NCBI RefSeq assembly: GCF_023065955.2
Contig: NW_026623100.1
Location: forward strand, 64,794,727-64,858,726
Origin: Ursus arctos
Taxonomy: Eukaryota; Chordata; Mammalia; Carnivora; Ursidae
Length of the DNA: 64,000 nt
Reading direction: 5' to 3'
The notes beneath the pieces were generated by a model. It was given only the letters and a program-made list of their open reading frames with translations, was not told where the DNA came from and searched no databases. Position numbers and translations under genes: made by a program. Within the stretch, counting starts at the first letter, position 1. Each line of letters opens with the position of its first letter. This document shows positions 1 to 12,625 of this stretch, in pieces.

Positions 1-460
1 ATCTTGCTCGAGTTCCTGTGATAAATCCCATCTGCTTGTGATTAGTTTTTTTTTCTTTTTAAATACACTCTCTGATTCATATAGTTAATATGTTGTTTAG
101 GATTTTTACAGCCATCTTGTAAGTGAAATGAGAGTCTAGTTTTCTTCTCTTTCACTGTCATTATTTGGCTTTGGGATCGAGGTTACACTAACCTCATAAA
201 ATGAGCTGGGGAGCTCTCACTCTTCTACTTTCTGGAACAACTTTTTACATAAGATAGAAATTAACCCTTCTTTGAAGTCTGGTAAAACTGACCTGTAAAA
301 CCACCGGGCCTAGTTTTCCTTTGGTGAAGAGAGGAAGAAATGTTAACTTTCACCTCAATTTCTTTGGTTTCTTATTGATGGATTGAAGTGCCTTGTTTCT
401 TCTTATCAATACTTAATATTTTATATTTTTCTATGAATTTAGCCATTTCATTCAGGAATT
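1..460 (-). mobile_element. LINE-1 fragment (ORF2 region, antisense)
   Basis: The plus strand carries phrases typical of the antisense of the LINE-1 ORF2 region, such as CTCATAAAATGAGCTGGG near 196-213 and the ACCGGGCC block near 303. No open frame survives. The element continues off the left edge, so its true start is not visible. Family identity rests on recall of LINE-1 consensus wording, not on an alignment. Confidence 0.6.
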
Positions 461-733
461 TAGTGTACAAAATACTCTTAGAAATATGTCTCCAAGGAAA
501 TGAGAAGAAAACAGAAGTCCTCTTCAGCAGAAATTTTCTTTCAAAAACGTCCGCATTTCTCAGCCTTGAGAAGAACAGTGTAGAACTCTGAGAATGGCCA
601 GGCAGTTTGCCCAGGAACAACACTTGGCCCACAAAAATGGTCATGGTCTTGGATCTCTGGTAAAACCCAAAGTTCCAGTGACTCTAAAAGGCTAACAGTT
701 CTGTGGCTGGACTGGCAAGATTAAAATTGATTT

Positions 734-934
734 AGGGCGCTTGGGTGGCTCAGTCAGTTAAGTGTCCAACTCTAGATTTTGGCTCAGGTCATGATCTTAA
801 GGTTGTGAGATCAAGCCCCGAGTTGGGCTCCCTGCTGAGCATGGTACCTGCTTAAAGAGTCTCTCTCTCCCTCTCCCTCTGCCCAACCCCTGCCCCTGCT
901 CACGCGCACTCTCTCTCTCTCTCAAAAAAAAAGA
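734..934 (+). mobile_element. carnivore tRNA-derived SINE
   Basis: Starts with a GGGCGCTTGGGTGGCTCAGT head, has the tRNA-like B-box-like stretch, a CT-rich body and a short A tail ending near 934. This is the common carnivoran SINEC arrangement in plus orientation. It is full length or nearly so and somewhat diverged. Confidence 0.85.
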
Positions 935-2582
935 GCAAGCATGTCTATGGGAAGTACAGCCCCTTTGGGGGCAGACATTGTTCTAATCTTGAGAGAACTG
1001 CCTATCAGGACCTCAGGACAGAAGAATGGCATTTTGAAGGATAGAGCAAAAATATATTTTTCAGACATAACAGAACTGTCTTTTGTCCTCCCATATATAT
1101 GTTAGCTACCTGGATGGTAGTAGATGCCAACCTTTCGGTGATGAGCTAAAAGTCAGCAGGGGCTCCCATCCCAAGATCCTCAGACCAGGTTCAAAAAGCC
1201 ACCCACAGAAAATTCTAGGGAGCTCATTGGACAGTCCAGAGTTTCTTGCATTCTAACCATCCGTGAGATGAGGAGTGGCCCATGGAATGAATGGTGGATA
1301 TTCCTAGGCTTTTAGTTCAATATTCTTTCTTAAAAGTCATTAAGTTGTTGCTAAGACAGACGTCTCCCAGAAGCTTCCATCTGAAATTTAATCAGGTCAG
1401 TGCCAAAGTCAGACTTATAGAGGAATCCATGGAAACCCTTCCAGTTGGTAAATGCGTAGTATCTCTTTCCTTCTGTAAGAACTTACCTATCAGAGAAGAA
1501 GGGAGATCTGACTCCAACTTTTCTGAGCCTTGGCAGGACACAGAGTAGGAAGGAAGAAAGTATTGAAGCCACACTCAGAGCCATGTGGAAAGAGATCTTC
1601 TTGTGCCAAGTGCCTTTTCAGAGTTAGGTGACCTGGACACCCTTGGGGAGCTCCCCTACCTGAAGGCTCAGTCCTCAGAAGGACCACAAGGTCATGGTCA
1701 GATGAACCTGGGACTCTCAGGCTATCACCTCGGTGTTGTGTCCACTGCAGGGATGTTGGTGTATAAAGGAAAACTTACACAGTGAACAACAGTGTGGTGA
1801 ACCAGGAGAGAGTGAGACTGATGTACAAGGAGGGGCACTTCCCAGGCCAGAAGGTGCAGAGGCCATTTCTAGCATTCCACCATCTTCAAGCTGATCTCCA
1901 AGGCAGTGGGGTTCTGCATGGTGAAACTCGTCTCCAGGGCACAGCTCCAGTCCATGCTGTGCCTGGCTATCTCTGTGGCACGGTACTACCTGTATGAATG
2001 TGTGTGGGTGGCTCTTCGAAGCGGAACTTTGTCGCCACTTTATGCTTCCTCTTCAGCAGCTAGGCCACGGACACACCAGGGCAGGCTCTGCCACACTGGT
2101 CTGGGTGGGCTTCGTGGAACATGCAGGCAGCAGATGGGTGAAGGCCCAGCTTCTCTATCATGTATTGGCTTTTGAAGTTGGTCTGGGATCTCTAGTTCTT
2201 GGGTTGAACACAAACATGGTCCCAGGAACTTGTCCAGCTCGTGGAAGTTGGGCCTCATGGCTGCTCCGTTGGCCTCTACTGCTGATGACAGGTTCTCCTC
2301 TTCCTGGGTTTTGTTTCAGCACGGCGCCATCAGCCCCCCTATCACAGGCTACTTACGGCAAGAGCCCAGGCACAGCCGCATTTGGCTGTCAAGAAGGTCT
2401 AGAGAGGAAGTGGATGTAGGGTAGGAGTATCTTCCCCTCAGAACTTGAGCCCCATCTCTCAGGAGCTGTTATTTACACTTGGAACAATGACCTCTTGGAT
2501 ACTGATTGAAGTCCCTTTGAAAAAGAAGTGCCTGACAAGCTCAAGATCCTTCTGCTAGGCGGTGGGGCCAATGGGAGGTGAT
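935..2582. other. gene-free interval, partly unassigned
   Basis: No gene is supported here. Between about 1490 and 2430 both strands show moderate-length open frames and a GC content above the surroundings, as an old processed gene copy might. Frames are interrupted by stops on both strands and I could not match any to a known protein. Confidence 0.4.
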
Positions 2583-3021
2583 AAGAAGAGCAGCCTTGGT
2601 GGGGCGCCTGGGTGGCACAGTCATTAAGCGCCTGCCTTTGGCTCAGGGCGTGATCCCGGCGTTCTGGGATCAAGCCCCACATCAGGCTTCTCCGCTAGGA
2701 GCCTGCTTCTTCCTCTCCCACTCCCCCTGCTTGTGTTCCCTCTCTTGCTGGCTGTCTCTCTCTGTCAAATAAATCAATAAAATCTTTAAAATAAAAAAAA
2801 AAAAAAGAAGAGCAGCCTTGGGGGCGCCTGGGTGGCTCAGTCGTTAAGCGTCTGCCTTTGGCTCAGGGCGTGATCCCCACGTCGGGCTCCTCCGCTGGGA
2901 GCCTGCTTCTTCTTCTCCCACTCCCCCTGCTTGTGTTTCCTCTCTCGCTGACTGTCCCTCTGTCAAATAAATAAAAATAAAATCTTTTTAAAAAATAAAA
3001 AAAAAAAAGAAGAGCAGCCTT
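2583..3021 (+). mobile_element. two tandem SINEs sharing one target site
   Basis: Two plus-orientation carnivore SINEs lie head to tail (about 2601-2804 and 2821-3006). The same short sequence, AAGAAGAGCAGCCTT, stands before the first (2583-2597), between them (2805-2819) and after the second (3007-3021). Each SINE has the usual head, CT-rich body, AATAAA-like motifs and A tail. The second lacks a short segment of the body present in the first. The layout suggests either two insertions at one site or a duplication of SINE plus target. Confidence 0.85.
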
Positions 3022-3289
3022 CTTCCTCCCCTTCTAGAATAGTCACTCAAACTTCTCCTGGTACCTCAAGCATTATAGAAGTGCCCTACAAGTTTCACTA
3101 CTACTATGGGAACCCTCTTTTCTTATTTTTAAATCAATCTCTACTATGTCTCTAGATACTTTCTTTTTTGTTGTTCTGTATTATATTTACACCCAGCTCT
3201 CTTTTTGTTCTTAATAAGTGTTACCAGAAGTATGCTTAGCTTATCTATCTTTTCAAGGACCAGACTTTCTTTTTTTAATACTCTGTATG

Positions 3290-4270
3290 GTAAAAAAAAA
3301 TTATTTCTAAAAAATTGTGACATAACATAAAATGTACCATTTTAACCATTTTAAGTATACAGTTCAGTGGTATTAAGTACATTCACACTGTTGTGCAAAC
3401 ATGACTGTCATCCATTCACAGGACATTTGTTATCTTGCAAAACTGAAAACTTTTAAAAATTTACTTACTTATTTATTTATTTATATTAGAGAGTGTGAGA
3501 GAGAGAGCATGAGCCCGGGGGGCAGGGGTGGGGGGGTGGGAAGGGGCAGAGGGAGAGGGAGAAGCAGACTCCCCGCTGAGCAGAAAACCCAACGAGGGGC
3601 TCGATCAAAGGGTCCCAGGACCATGACCTGAGCTGAAGCCAGAGGCTTAACCAACTGAGCCACCCAGGCACCCCAAAACTGAAATTCTATACTCATTAAA
3701 CAATAACTTCCCATTCTCCCTACCCCTGGCTCCTGGCAACCACCATTGAACTTTCTGTCTCTATGAATCTGACTATTCTAAGAGCCTCATAGGGGTAGAA
3801 TCTTACAGTATTTGTCCTTTTGTGACTGGTTGATTTCACTTTGCGCATCCACGAGGTTCATCCGTGTTGCAGCTTGTGTCAGAATGTCCTTCCTCTTTAA
3901 GGCTGAATAATATTCCGTCGTATGGTTATACACATTCTGTTTATCCATTCATCGGTCAATGGACATTTTGGGTTGTTCCTATCTTTTAGCTACTGCGAAT
4001 AATGCTGCTGTGAACAAGGGTGTCCAAGTATCTCTTCGAGACCCTGCTTTCGGTTCTTTTGGGTACACACCCAGAAGTGAAACTGCTGTGTCATGTGGTA
4101 ATTCTATTTTTAAGTTTTGAAGGGACTGCTGTACTGTTTTCCATCGTAGCTGCACCATTTTACATTCCCACCGGCAGTGCACAGGGGTTCCAATTTCTCC
4201 ACACCCTTGCCAACACTTGTTATTTTCTGGTCTCTGTGTTGTAATTGCCATACTGGTGAGTGTGATTCTA
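3290..4270 (-). mobile_element. LINE-1 3' end fragment, antisense
   Basis: The minus strand from about 4251 to 3979 encodes a stretch resembling the carboxyl end of LINE-1 ORF2, with [10 protein letters not shown] followed by WKTVQQSL and a YPKEPKAGSRRDT block. The remainder toward 3290 is 3' untranslated type sequence. A SINE (about 3450-3677) is inserted in it. The copy is old and not coding-competent. Confidence 0.85.
3450..3677 (-). mobile_element. carnivore SINE, minus, nested in LINE-1
   Basis: The plus strand reads from a T/A-rich tail (TTTATTTATTTATAT) through a GA-rich body to CCAACTGAGCCACCCAGGCA at the end, the complement of the SINE head. LINE-1 sequence resumes directly after it, so it inserted into the LINE. 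Confidence 0.85.
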
Positions 4271-4760
4271 TCGTATTTTTAAGTGTCAATTTCATTAATT
4301 TTTAGCCTTCTCATTTTTTATTTTCTTCCTTCTCATTACTTCACTTTTCCCCTAGTGTTCATTTTTCCAGCTTCTTGAAAGGAAAGCTTGGTTGGCTTAT
4401 CTTAAAGGTTATTGTGTTTTGCTAAATGACAAGAGGAACAATGGAACAAGAAGAATCATTTTAAGTGTATTTTAGCACCTAATAACACAGCCTCAAAAGT
4501 ATATCCAGTGACAACTGACAGAAATGCGAAACAGATGAATCAATGAAGAGCTGATCTTTACATACCCCTTTTAGTAACCGATAGACTACATAGAGATCCC
4601 TAAGCCAAGATACTGAATGATAGTTAATAAACTCAAGATATTAGCTATATCCAAAATATAGGACAAACAGTGAATATCCCTGGAGAGAGTAAAAATTGGA
4701 AGACAGTCAAGGCTAATTTTTAAATTTTATCTGTATACTTCTGTATCGTTTGGATTTTTT

Positions 4761-4987
4761 CATAAAGATTTTATTTATTTGAGAGAGAGCGAGCACACAA
4801 GAGAGCAAGAAAGAGCACGAGCGGGGTGGGGGTGGGGCTGTAGGGGCAGAGGGAGAGGGACAAGCAGACCCCAGCTGAGCAGGGAGCCTGATATGGGGCT
4901 TGATTCCAGGATCCCAGGATCCCAGGATCCCAGGATCATGACCCAAGTTGAAGGCAGATGCTTAACCTACAGCCACCCAGGCGCCCC
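4761..4987 (-). mobile_element. carnivore SINE, minus
   Basis: Runs from AAAGATTTTATTTATTTGAG to GCCACCCAGGCGCCCC, complement of the SINE head. Near 4906-4937 an 8-base unit, CCAGGATC, is repeated four times in a row, an internal expansion absent from the other copies here. Confidence 0.88.
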
Positions 4988-5149
4988 TGTTTGGATTTTG
5001 TACAGTGGAATTTATTTGTGTATTATTTGTATACTTCAAAGAACAATAAGAGATAAAAGGCAAAAAAAGCAATAGTGATTCAACTGTCTGGCTCACATTT
5101 TTCCACCACCATACTTAGTCAAAACCTTGATGAAATCAAAATATACAGG

Positions 5150-5262
5150 GAGGGGCACCTGGCTGGCTCAGTCAGAAAAGGCTGAAGCTCTTGATCTCCG
5201 AGTTGTGAGTTCGAGCCCCATTTTGGGTGTAGAGATTACTTATATAAATAAACTTTTATTTT
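5150..5262 (+). mobile_element. partial carnivore SINE, plus
   Basis: Contains a diverged head (GGGGCACCTGGCTGGCTCAG) and the tRNA-like half ending in a TTCGAGCCCC block, but the CT-rich body is missing. It is followed at once by an opposite-strand SINE. Confidence 0.7.
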
Positions 5263-5267
5263 TAAAT

Positions 5268-5316
5268 TTTTAAAAGATTTTAGTTATTTATTAGAGAGAG
5301 AGCAAGCAAGGGAGGG

Positions 5317-5350
<34 letters not shown>

Positions 5351-5461
5351 CTCCAGCAGACTTCACACTGAGCATGGAGCCGGATCCCACGACCCTGACA
5401 TGAGGACCAGAGCCAAAATCAAGAGTCTGATGCTCAACTGACTGAGCCACCCAGGGACCCC
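5268..5461 (-). mobile_element. carnivore SINE, minus
   Basis: AAAAGATTTTAGTTATTTAT tail, a long GA run (about 5310-5348), then the complement of the SINE head ending at GAGCCACCCAGGGACCCC. With the preceding partial SINE it forms an inverted pair. Confidence 0.85.
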
Positions 5462-6460
5462 AAATAAATAAACTTAAAAATATATATATAGGGATTATTA
5501 CAATTCCCAAATTATAAAACTCATTTAGAAAGTAGAAAATAAAAATAATGTGGGAAAATACATGTAGTAAGTACTTAAGGACTATATTTAGGTACAAGCA
5601 CTTGGGGATAAGATACATTGCATTGCTGAAAGGCAAAAGCAATTCACCTGGGGTCAAAGCGCAGGTATGTAGATTTCAGTTCCCATCTAGCAAGTCTCCT
5701 TAGTAGCCGGTTTGAGAGAATGTGTCAATCCACTTTGGAAGAGTAAGAAGCCAAGGGTCATAGAGGCAAATCCAGTCATACTCACCCCAGCACTGTACAG
5801 AAAAGGTAGAACTTTGCCCAACATTATTTGAATATTTCTATTGATGCGAATGAAACCAACTCTCTTAGCTTGGTGTCATTAGGCAATGAATTCATTAATT
5901 TGCTCAACTTCCCTTCTTCTGAGACCAAGCATCAAACATCTTTCTGACTCCCAGGCAGGTCTAGCTCCATGATTTGAGAATACTGATGATATTGAAAGCA
6001 ATAAGTCAGTCCCTGCAACTATGATTTCTCATGGTAGATCAATGAGGTGGATTCTGCACATTTTTTCTCCCCAAATTCCTAGACTGTAGAGAGAGAATAT
6101 GTGAATTATTACCCGTTTATGTGAGCTACTTTTTAAAAATTGGCATTCTGGCACTTACTTTAGGCTGTTGTGTTTTAGTTGGCATGGTCAAGAGCACATC
6201 TCTTGTCCAGGAAAGTAAAAGTCCAGATATAATTGTTTCCCCAATGACATAGCATACACGCCACTTCCAGATGGCCCTTACTTTCCTTGAACCAAGCACT
6301 TTACAAGTTACTTTACTAGAACCAACTCTGGCCCTTGTGATCATCAGTTTCCTTTCTAAGAGCTCATATACATTCTGTTTAATAATCCGGTTAAATTTTT
6401 TCCTACCAAGCAACTAGAAACCAATTTGAGATCCTAGAATTTGTCTTTTTCCCCTTTCTT
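5462..6460. other. gene-free interval
   Basis: No coding, RNA or clear repeat signal was found. A 95-codon minus-strand open frame (6413-6126) has no recognisable features and no supporting splice or promoter context. Confidence 0.4.
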
Positions 6461-6464
6461 AATA

Positions 6465-6530
6465 TATATTAATATTATATATTATGTATATATTAATATT
6501 ATATATTATGTATATATTAATATATATACT
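6465..6530. repeat. AT-rich tandem repeat, 24-bp unit
   Basis: Two complete identical copies of a 24-base AT-rich unit occupy 6465-6488 and 6489-6512. A partial third copy begins at 6513 and degrades into alternating TA. Only A, T and one G per unit are present. Confidence 0.9.
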
Positions 6531-7394
6531 GATCTGCAGTTAACTGACATCTCTCTTATGACTTCTCCATGAATACTCAAGGTAGTTCTGCAAACAGGCC
6601 CTTCCTACTCTATCATATGTGCAACTCAAACAGAAAAGAGAAGAAAAAAGTGCCAAGGTCAAATTTATTTTCAATTTACCCATTCATTCACCTATCTTCT
6701 TAAGAAACATGTGCAGGTTTCTGGAAAGAGTATGCTATTTGGCATTTGAAAGAAATAAAACACGGTGTTCATGCCTAGGATTGGAGAAGTGAAGAGTGGG
6801 AAGAGTGTGTGGTGGATGATACCTGTAATAGGAAACAACTAGAAAACTCAAACAAGTTCATTACAATATCACATTTCCAACTTGGACGCCAAGTGCTTAG
6901 AGAACCTCTACTCACTTGGTCAATAAAGTTTTACTAAGCGTAGAGTAATTAACACAAACTAAGGGAGAGATTGGTTAGTGAAAATTGAAAGTATTATACA
7001 AATTTTTGTTTGAACAGCAATCTTCAAATTGGGATCCTCATACCCCTAGGGAAATGTGAACATTTTCCAAAAGGACTCTAGGTCCAAGAGGGTGACCAAT
7101 TGTCCCAGTTTATCTAGAACTGTCTTGGTTTTAGCACTACAAGTGTCATGTCCCAGGAAGCCCCTCAGTCCTGGAGGCCGGATCTCAACTTACCTATTTC
7201 CTCCTCCCTAACACTGACGCGCCCGAGATTTTGCCTCGTTTCCCTTTCCCACCAACCACCTTTTCATAAGTGCCCTTCTCCTTCTTTCACTTTATACAAG
7301 CCATGACTCTTACTCTTTCCTAAATCTATTATGACTCGCCCTGGACTGAAAAAACCTCCAGAGCACCTGAAAAAAAAAAAAAAAGGCAATTAGA

Positions 7395-7589
7395 TATATA
7401 TTTTTTAAATAATTTATTTATTTATTTGAGAGTGAGAGAGAGCATGAGCAGGGGGTGGGGGAGAGGCAGAGGGACAAGGAGACTCCCCGTTGAGCAGGGA
7501 GCCCGACATGGGCCTCGATCCCAGGACCCTGAGATCATGACCAGAACTGAAGGCAGACGCTTAACTGATTGAGCCACCTGGGTGCCCTG
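7395..7589 (-). mobile_element. carnivore SINE, minus
   Basis: Tail of AATTTATTTATTTATTTGAG, GA-rich body, then TTAACTGATTGAGCCACCTG near the end, the complement of the SINE head. Confidence 0.86.
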
Positions 7590-7678
7590 ACAATTAGAAA
7601 TATTGATATGGGCACAGCCTCCTTTAATATAGGCATCATAGCCTCTTGGAAGGGCATCTCATCTTTCAGTCACATATT

Positions 7679-8135
7679 GTGATGGTTAATTTCATGTGTA
7701 AACTTGACTGGGCCATGGGGTACCCATACATTTAGTTAAACATTATTTTGGGTGTGTCTGTGAGGGTGTTTCGGATGAGATTAATGTCCGAATTGGTAAA
7801 CGGAGTGGGAAAGCAGCTTGCCTCCCCGATGCGGGTGAGCCTCATCCAATCATCGAAGGCCTGAATAGAACAAAAAGGCAGAATAAGGGAGAATTCACTC
7901 TCGCTGCCTGATTATCTTCAAGCTGGGGCCTCATTTTTCTTTTGCCTTTGGACTCAGATTTGGAGCGGAACTGACACCATCAGCTTTCCTCGTTCTCAGG
8001 CCTTTGGACTTGGGCCGGAACTATGCCATTAGCTCTCCTGGTATCCAGCTTGCTGACTGCAGACCTTCGGACTTCTCAGCCTCCACAGATACATGAGCCA
8101 ATTTTTATAATAAATCTCTATCCATCTGTCTATCT
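7679..8135 (+). mobile_element. ancient LTR-like dispersed repeat
   Basis: Begins TGTGATGGTTAATTTCATGT and continues through a segment I recognise as a widespread mammalian repeat (TGACTGGGCCATGGGG, GGCCTGAATAGAACAAAAAG, GACTTCTCAGCCTCC). It ends with AATAAA at 8109-8114 and a degenerate TATC-type tract. The TG start and terminal poly(A) signal fit an LTR. I am not certain of the family name. No genes are associated. Confidence 0.6.
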
Positions 8136-9166
8136 ATCTCTATACATAAATACACACAACCGTATGTCAATAAGAATAGATAACTTAAATGAAACAGATA
8201 CTTTTTTGAAAAGACGCCGATAGGATATATCTATAACTACCATTGATCTGTCTGGATATAGACACCATCAAAAAGAAGAACGTGCTTAGATATAAGTGAT
8301 AGTTGCACAACCTGTGAGTAAACTAGAAAACAGTGAGCTGCACACTTTAAATGTGTGGGTTGTATGGTGTGTACATTATACCTCACTAGAGCTCTTGAGA
8401 AAGTAGCTATGAAAACATAGAAGTATATCCCAAGGGTGGAAATGGTATAATGAGCCACTGCTCAGAAAGCAAAAGAAAACAGGGCTTTGAAGAGAAAGCC
8501 CAGCTGAGAGAGGCCATAGGGTTGGAGAGAACCCCGGATGTAGGAGGCAGTGGGAACTGTGAAGTATATGGGCAGAGAGGAAGGGGAAGGTTAGGTCCCG
8601 ACAGGGAGATTGAGTGCCCCAAAGCATTTTGTTAGCTTTAGTTTTGTCAAGGGCCAGCCTTTGGATGGTCTCTGAGAGAAGGTCCTAGAGCCCTGAGGGG
8701 GAGGAGAGTGTATTATGTCAGCACCTGACCTTTATGACATAGGCACTAGATGCCAGGGAGAGCTGTCCCCAGGGAATGGGGCTCCCAGCTCCCAAGGGGG
8801 GCGGCAACGCCGCCCCGTAGACTAAGTTCAGTCTCCCAGAAGTTTTCACCAGCTGGTCCCGCTGTTGCTGTTGCTGCTGCTGGTCCTGCTGCTGGGCGCG
8901 CTGAGGGCCCGGCTGAGCCAGAGGACATCAGCATCAGGGGTGACAAGGAGTCAGGGAAACCGGAGGGGCAGGAAACCAGGATGCTCGTAGACTCCCTGAC
9001 TTGGGTTTAGGGGAGCAGAAATCTGTAACAGAAGACCTCCTCCTGGCTGAAGGACCACCGAGGGCAAGGTTCAGACAGAAATCTGGGTCAGAGTGAGTTT
9101 AGGGTGACAGAGGTGGGGACAGAGGGGCTGTATCTGCCATTTTGTGACTGTTCCTCTCTCTCTCAG

Positions 9167-9223
9167 CCAGGTTCCTCATTGCTGAAGGGCCTTGTGAAAC
9201 ACAGCTCAGAGGAACCCTCATTG
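9167..9223 (+). other. PRR30: predicted 5' untranslated exon of PRR30
   Basis: A pyrimidine-rich tract ending TCTCTCTCAG at 9166 is followed by 57 bases and a strong donor, CATTG/GTAAGA, at 9223/9224. The next acceptor is TTTCTCTACAG at 9477, opening the exon that carries the PRR30 reading frame. The exon has no start codon in frame with PRR30, so it would be leader sequence. A further upstream exon around 8.75-9.0 kb is possible but not resolved. Confidence 0.55.
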
Positions 9224-9706
9224 GTAAGAACTCACAGCACCAGAACACCCCGATTTCTAGTCCCATCTCAGGGGCCATCCTCAAGCCCCCTCCTCTGACT
9301 CCATTCTACCTCCCCACCCTCATTCTTCTCCTCCTCATCTCTCACCTTCCCTGGAGCATTTTGCCAGCTCTTCTGACCCCAAAGGTGACATGTATTCAGG
9401 GTCTTGGTAAATCGGTCTTCAGAGCCGGAAGTGGACCAATTCTCCCAATATCTTAGATTCTGTTTCTTTCTCTACAGGTCCCATGGGCTGTGTCTTCCTC
9501 CCGAGCCCAGCCAGATAATTGCTGCTGGGCCTCAGCTCCCAAGAGGCAGCTCTGATTCTCCATCCCTAGACATCCCTCATCAATGGCTGACTGCAAAGTG
9601 AGAGGCCAAGTTTAGACCCAAGCTCCCGCCCAAACGTTCAGAGAGCCTAGTGCTACGGGGCTGGGTGTCTCCTTGTCCTGCCACCAACAGCTGTACCAAC
9701 ACCTGA

Positions 9707-11038
<1,332 letters not shown>

Positions 11039-11259
11039 TTCCAGAGCCGAGGAGGCTCTCTGGAGCACCTCCTCTGAACCCCACCGCCCCCACCAGGCCC
11101 CAGATCTTGGGGAGCCCCCGAGACACCCTGAAGGGCTGGCTGGCAGGAGGTCAGGTGTGTTCTCCAGCCTTGAACCCTGGGAGCCCCTTATGGAGTCTGC
11201 TGTCTCCTGGCTGAAGAGGATGAAGGGCAACTTAGATCCCATTCGGCCTGTAGCGTGTC

Positions 11260-11265
11260 AATAAA
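11260..11265 (+). terminator. PRR30: PRR30 polyadenylation signal
   Basis: Canonical AATAAA, 222 bases after the PRR30 stop codon. An LTR on the opposite strand ends about 30 bases further on, so the cleavage site must sit at or next to the LTR boundary. Confidence 0.8.
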
Positions 11266-11295
11266 GCCGGACCCTGCAAAGCTTGTGTTGGTGTC

Positions 11296-11800
11296 TGATG
11301 TGGAAATGTTTGTGTTTGGAGTGAACAGGAAAGACTTCTTGAGATGTCTTTGGTGCAAAAAGGTGGTTTTATTAAAGCGCGGGGACGGGACCCATGGGCA
11401 GAAAGAGCTGCGCTGGAGTTGTGAGGGGTGGCTGATTATATACTTTCAGGTTGGGAGGGGGTTAGGGATAGCCTAAGTCTCCAAGGAATTTTGGAAGCAA
11501 GGTTTCCAGGACCTCAAGAGGGCTAGGTATTGTTAGGAAAAGGTCATTTATTCCAGCCTAATAAAACGTTAGTCGTGAGACTCTTCGGATGTTTATCAGT
11601 GGGCCATATGCTTGGAGGATGATTGCTAACATATATCTTGGGGGCAGAGATAAAGGAAGTTTCCAGAGGAATTTTAATATGTTAAACGAGACTTCCAGGA
11701 TCCTAGAAGTTGGCATAATGTTAAACTAAGGTTGCCTTTTGCCTCTAGCAAAGTATTAACATTGAGGCATTTGAGTTTCTAGAGGACAGTCACACCCCCC
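11296..11800 (-). mobile_element. solo LTR of an endogenous retrovirus, minus strand
   Basis: Read on the minus strand, the block has a TATATAATC box (11442-11434), an AATAAA signal (11373-11368) followed by a short U5, and it ends ...CACATCA at 11296. The spacing of TATA box and poly(A) signal fits U3-R-U5 order. The far (5') edge is not sharply defined and may extend to about 11890. No viral genes are present beside it. Confidence 0.62.
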
Positions 11801-11889
11801 CCCCACCTGTCTCAAGGACTTGTCGATGGGCTGTTAAGTGGTAAGTTACAAAGAAATTTAATTTTTTCTTTTCCCTTTGTTTTCCACAC

Positions 11890-12049
11890 TGATGGAGGAA
11901 GGCAGGCAGGGGTAAGCACACCCCCACCCCCGCCGCTGCCCCATCCATCCTGAGAGGAAACCACCCTCAAAAGGAAAAAGACCCCATTCTGTTATTCTAG
12001 GCTTTACTCAGTCCCCCAGCTTTTAAGTCTTCCTACTAGGAGGATTTCA
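11890..12049. other. low-complexity C-rich spacer
   Basis: Short stretch between two LTR-like blocks with C-rich runs and no coding signal. It may be the remains of either element. Confidence 0.35.
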
Positions 12050-12625
12050 TGTGACAGAAAGGAAGGGAATGGCCTTGGGTGTCCTAACCCAGGCCCCAGG
12101 GGTGGGGGTGGGGGTGAGGGGTGGGGTGGGCAGCTCAACAGCCAGGGGGTATTTAACTAAGAGCGATGCAGTGGCCTGTGGCTAGCTAGCATGCCTTAAG
12201 GCAGTAGCCCCCCCCCCCCCCCCGCCCTCTTGATCCCTGAGGCTACTATGAAATACTACCCGGGAAGGAGCCCTCTACCCTTTCCCACGTGAACAATTAC
12301 CTGATAGGTAGATGAGCGTGTGGACAAAAAACCTGATTGGGTGACAGTCGCATGAAGAGTTAATCGGATTAAAACACCCCCCACCAAATCGCCCATAAAA
12401 ACCTCTAAATTTAACCCAAATTGGCAACTTTCTAGCCCCCCCCCCCTTCAAGAGGTCTGTACTGTTGCTCAATAAACTTGGCTTTGCTGCCCACCACTCT
12501 TCATCTGGTCTACCTCCCCATTCTTCGAAGAGGCGAGACCAAGAACTGCAGGCATTTAAGGAAAAGAAATCCTGCTGTAACATCAGCGTCCTGCTGAGCA
12601 GACACAGCGGGTAGCTGAACCTACT
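12050..12625 (+). mobile_element. LTR-like block, plus strand
   Basis: Contains a CATAAAA box (12394-12400), then AATAAA at 12471-12476 followed by a CTTGGCTTTGCTGCCCACC stretch and a CGAGACCAAGAACTGCAGG segment typical of the R-U5 portion of retroviral LTRs. Poly-C runs of 9-15 bases interrupt it. The 5' edge is approximate. No internal viral sequence is recognisable. Confidence 0.5.

Noticed and set aside
3979..4251. 90-codon minus-strand frame
   Set aside because: It is the carboxyl end of an old LINE-1 ORF2, not a host gene.
4906..4937. Four direct repeats of 8 bases, checked as a possible CRISPR or regulatory array
   Set aside because: The units are contiguous with no spacers and lie inside a SINE. 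No CRISPR is expected in a mammalian genome.
8850..8925. Leu-rich stretch resembling a signal peptide near a possible PRR30 first exon
   Set aside because: The Leu-rich frame has an upstream stop and no ATG. It is a CTG/TTG-rich tract, not a supported gene.
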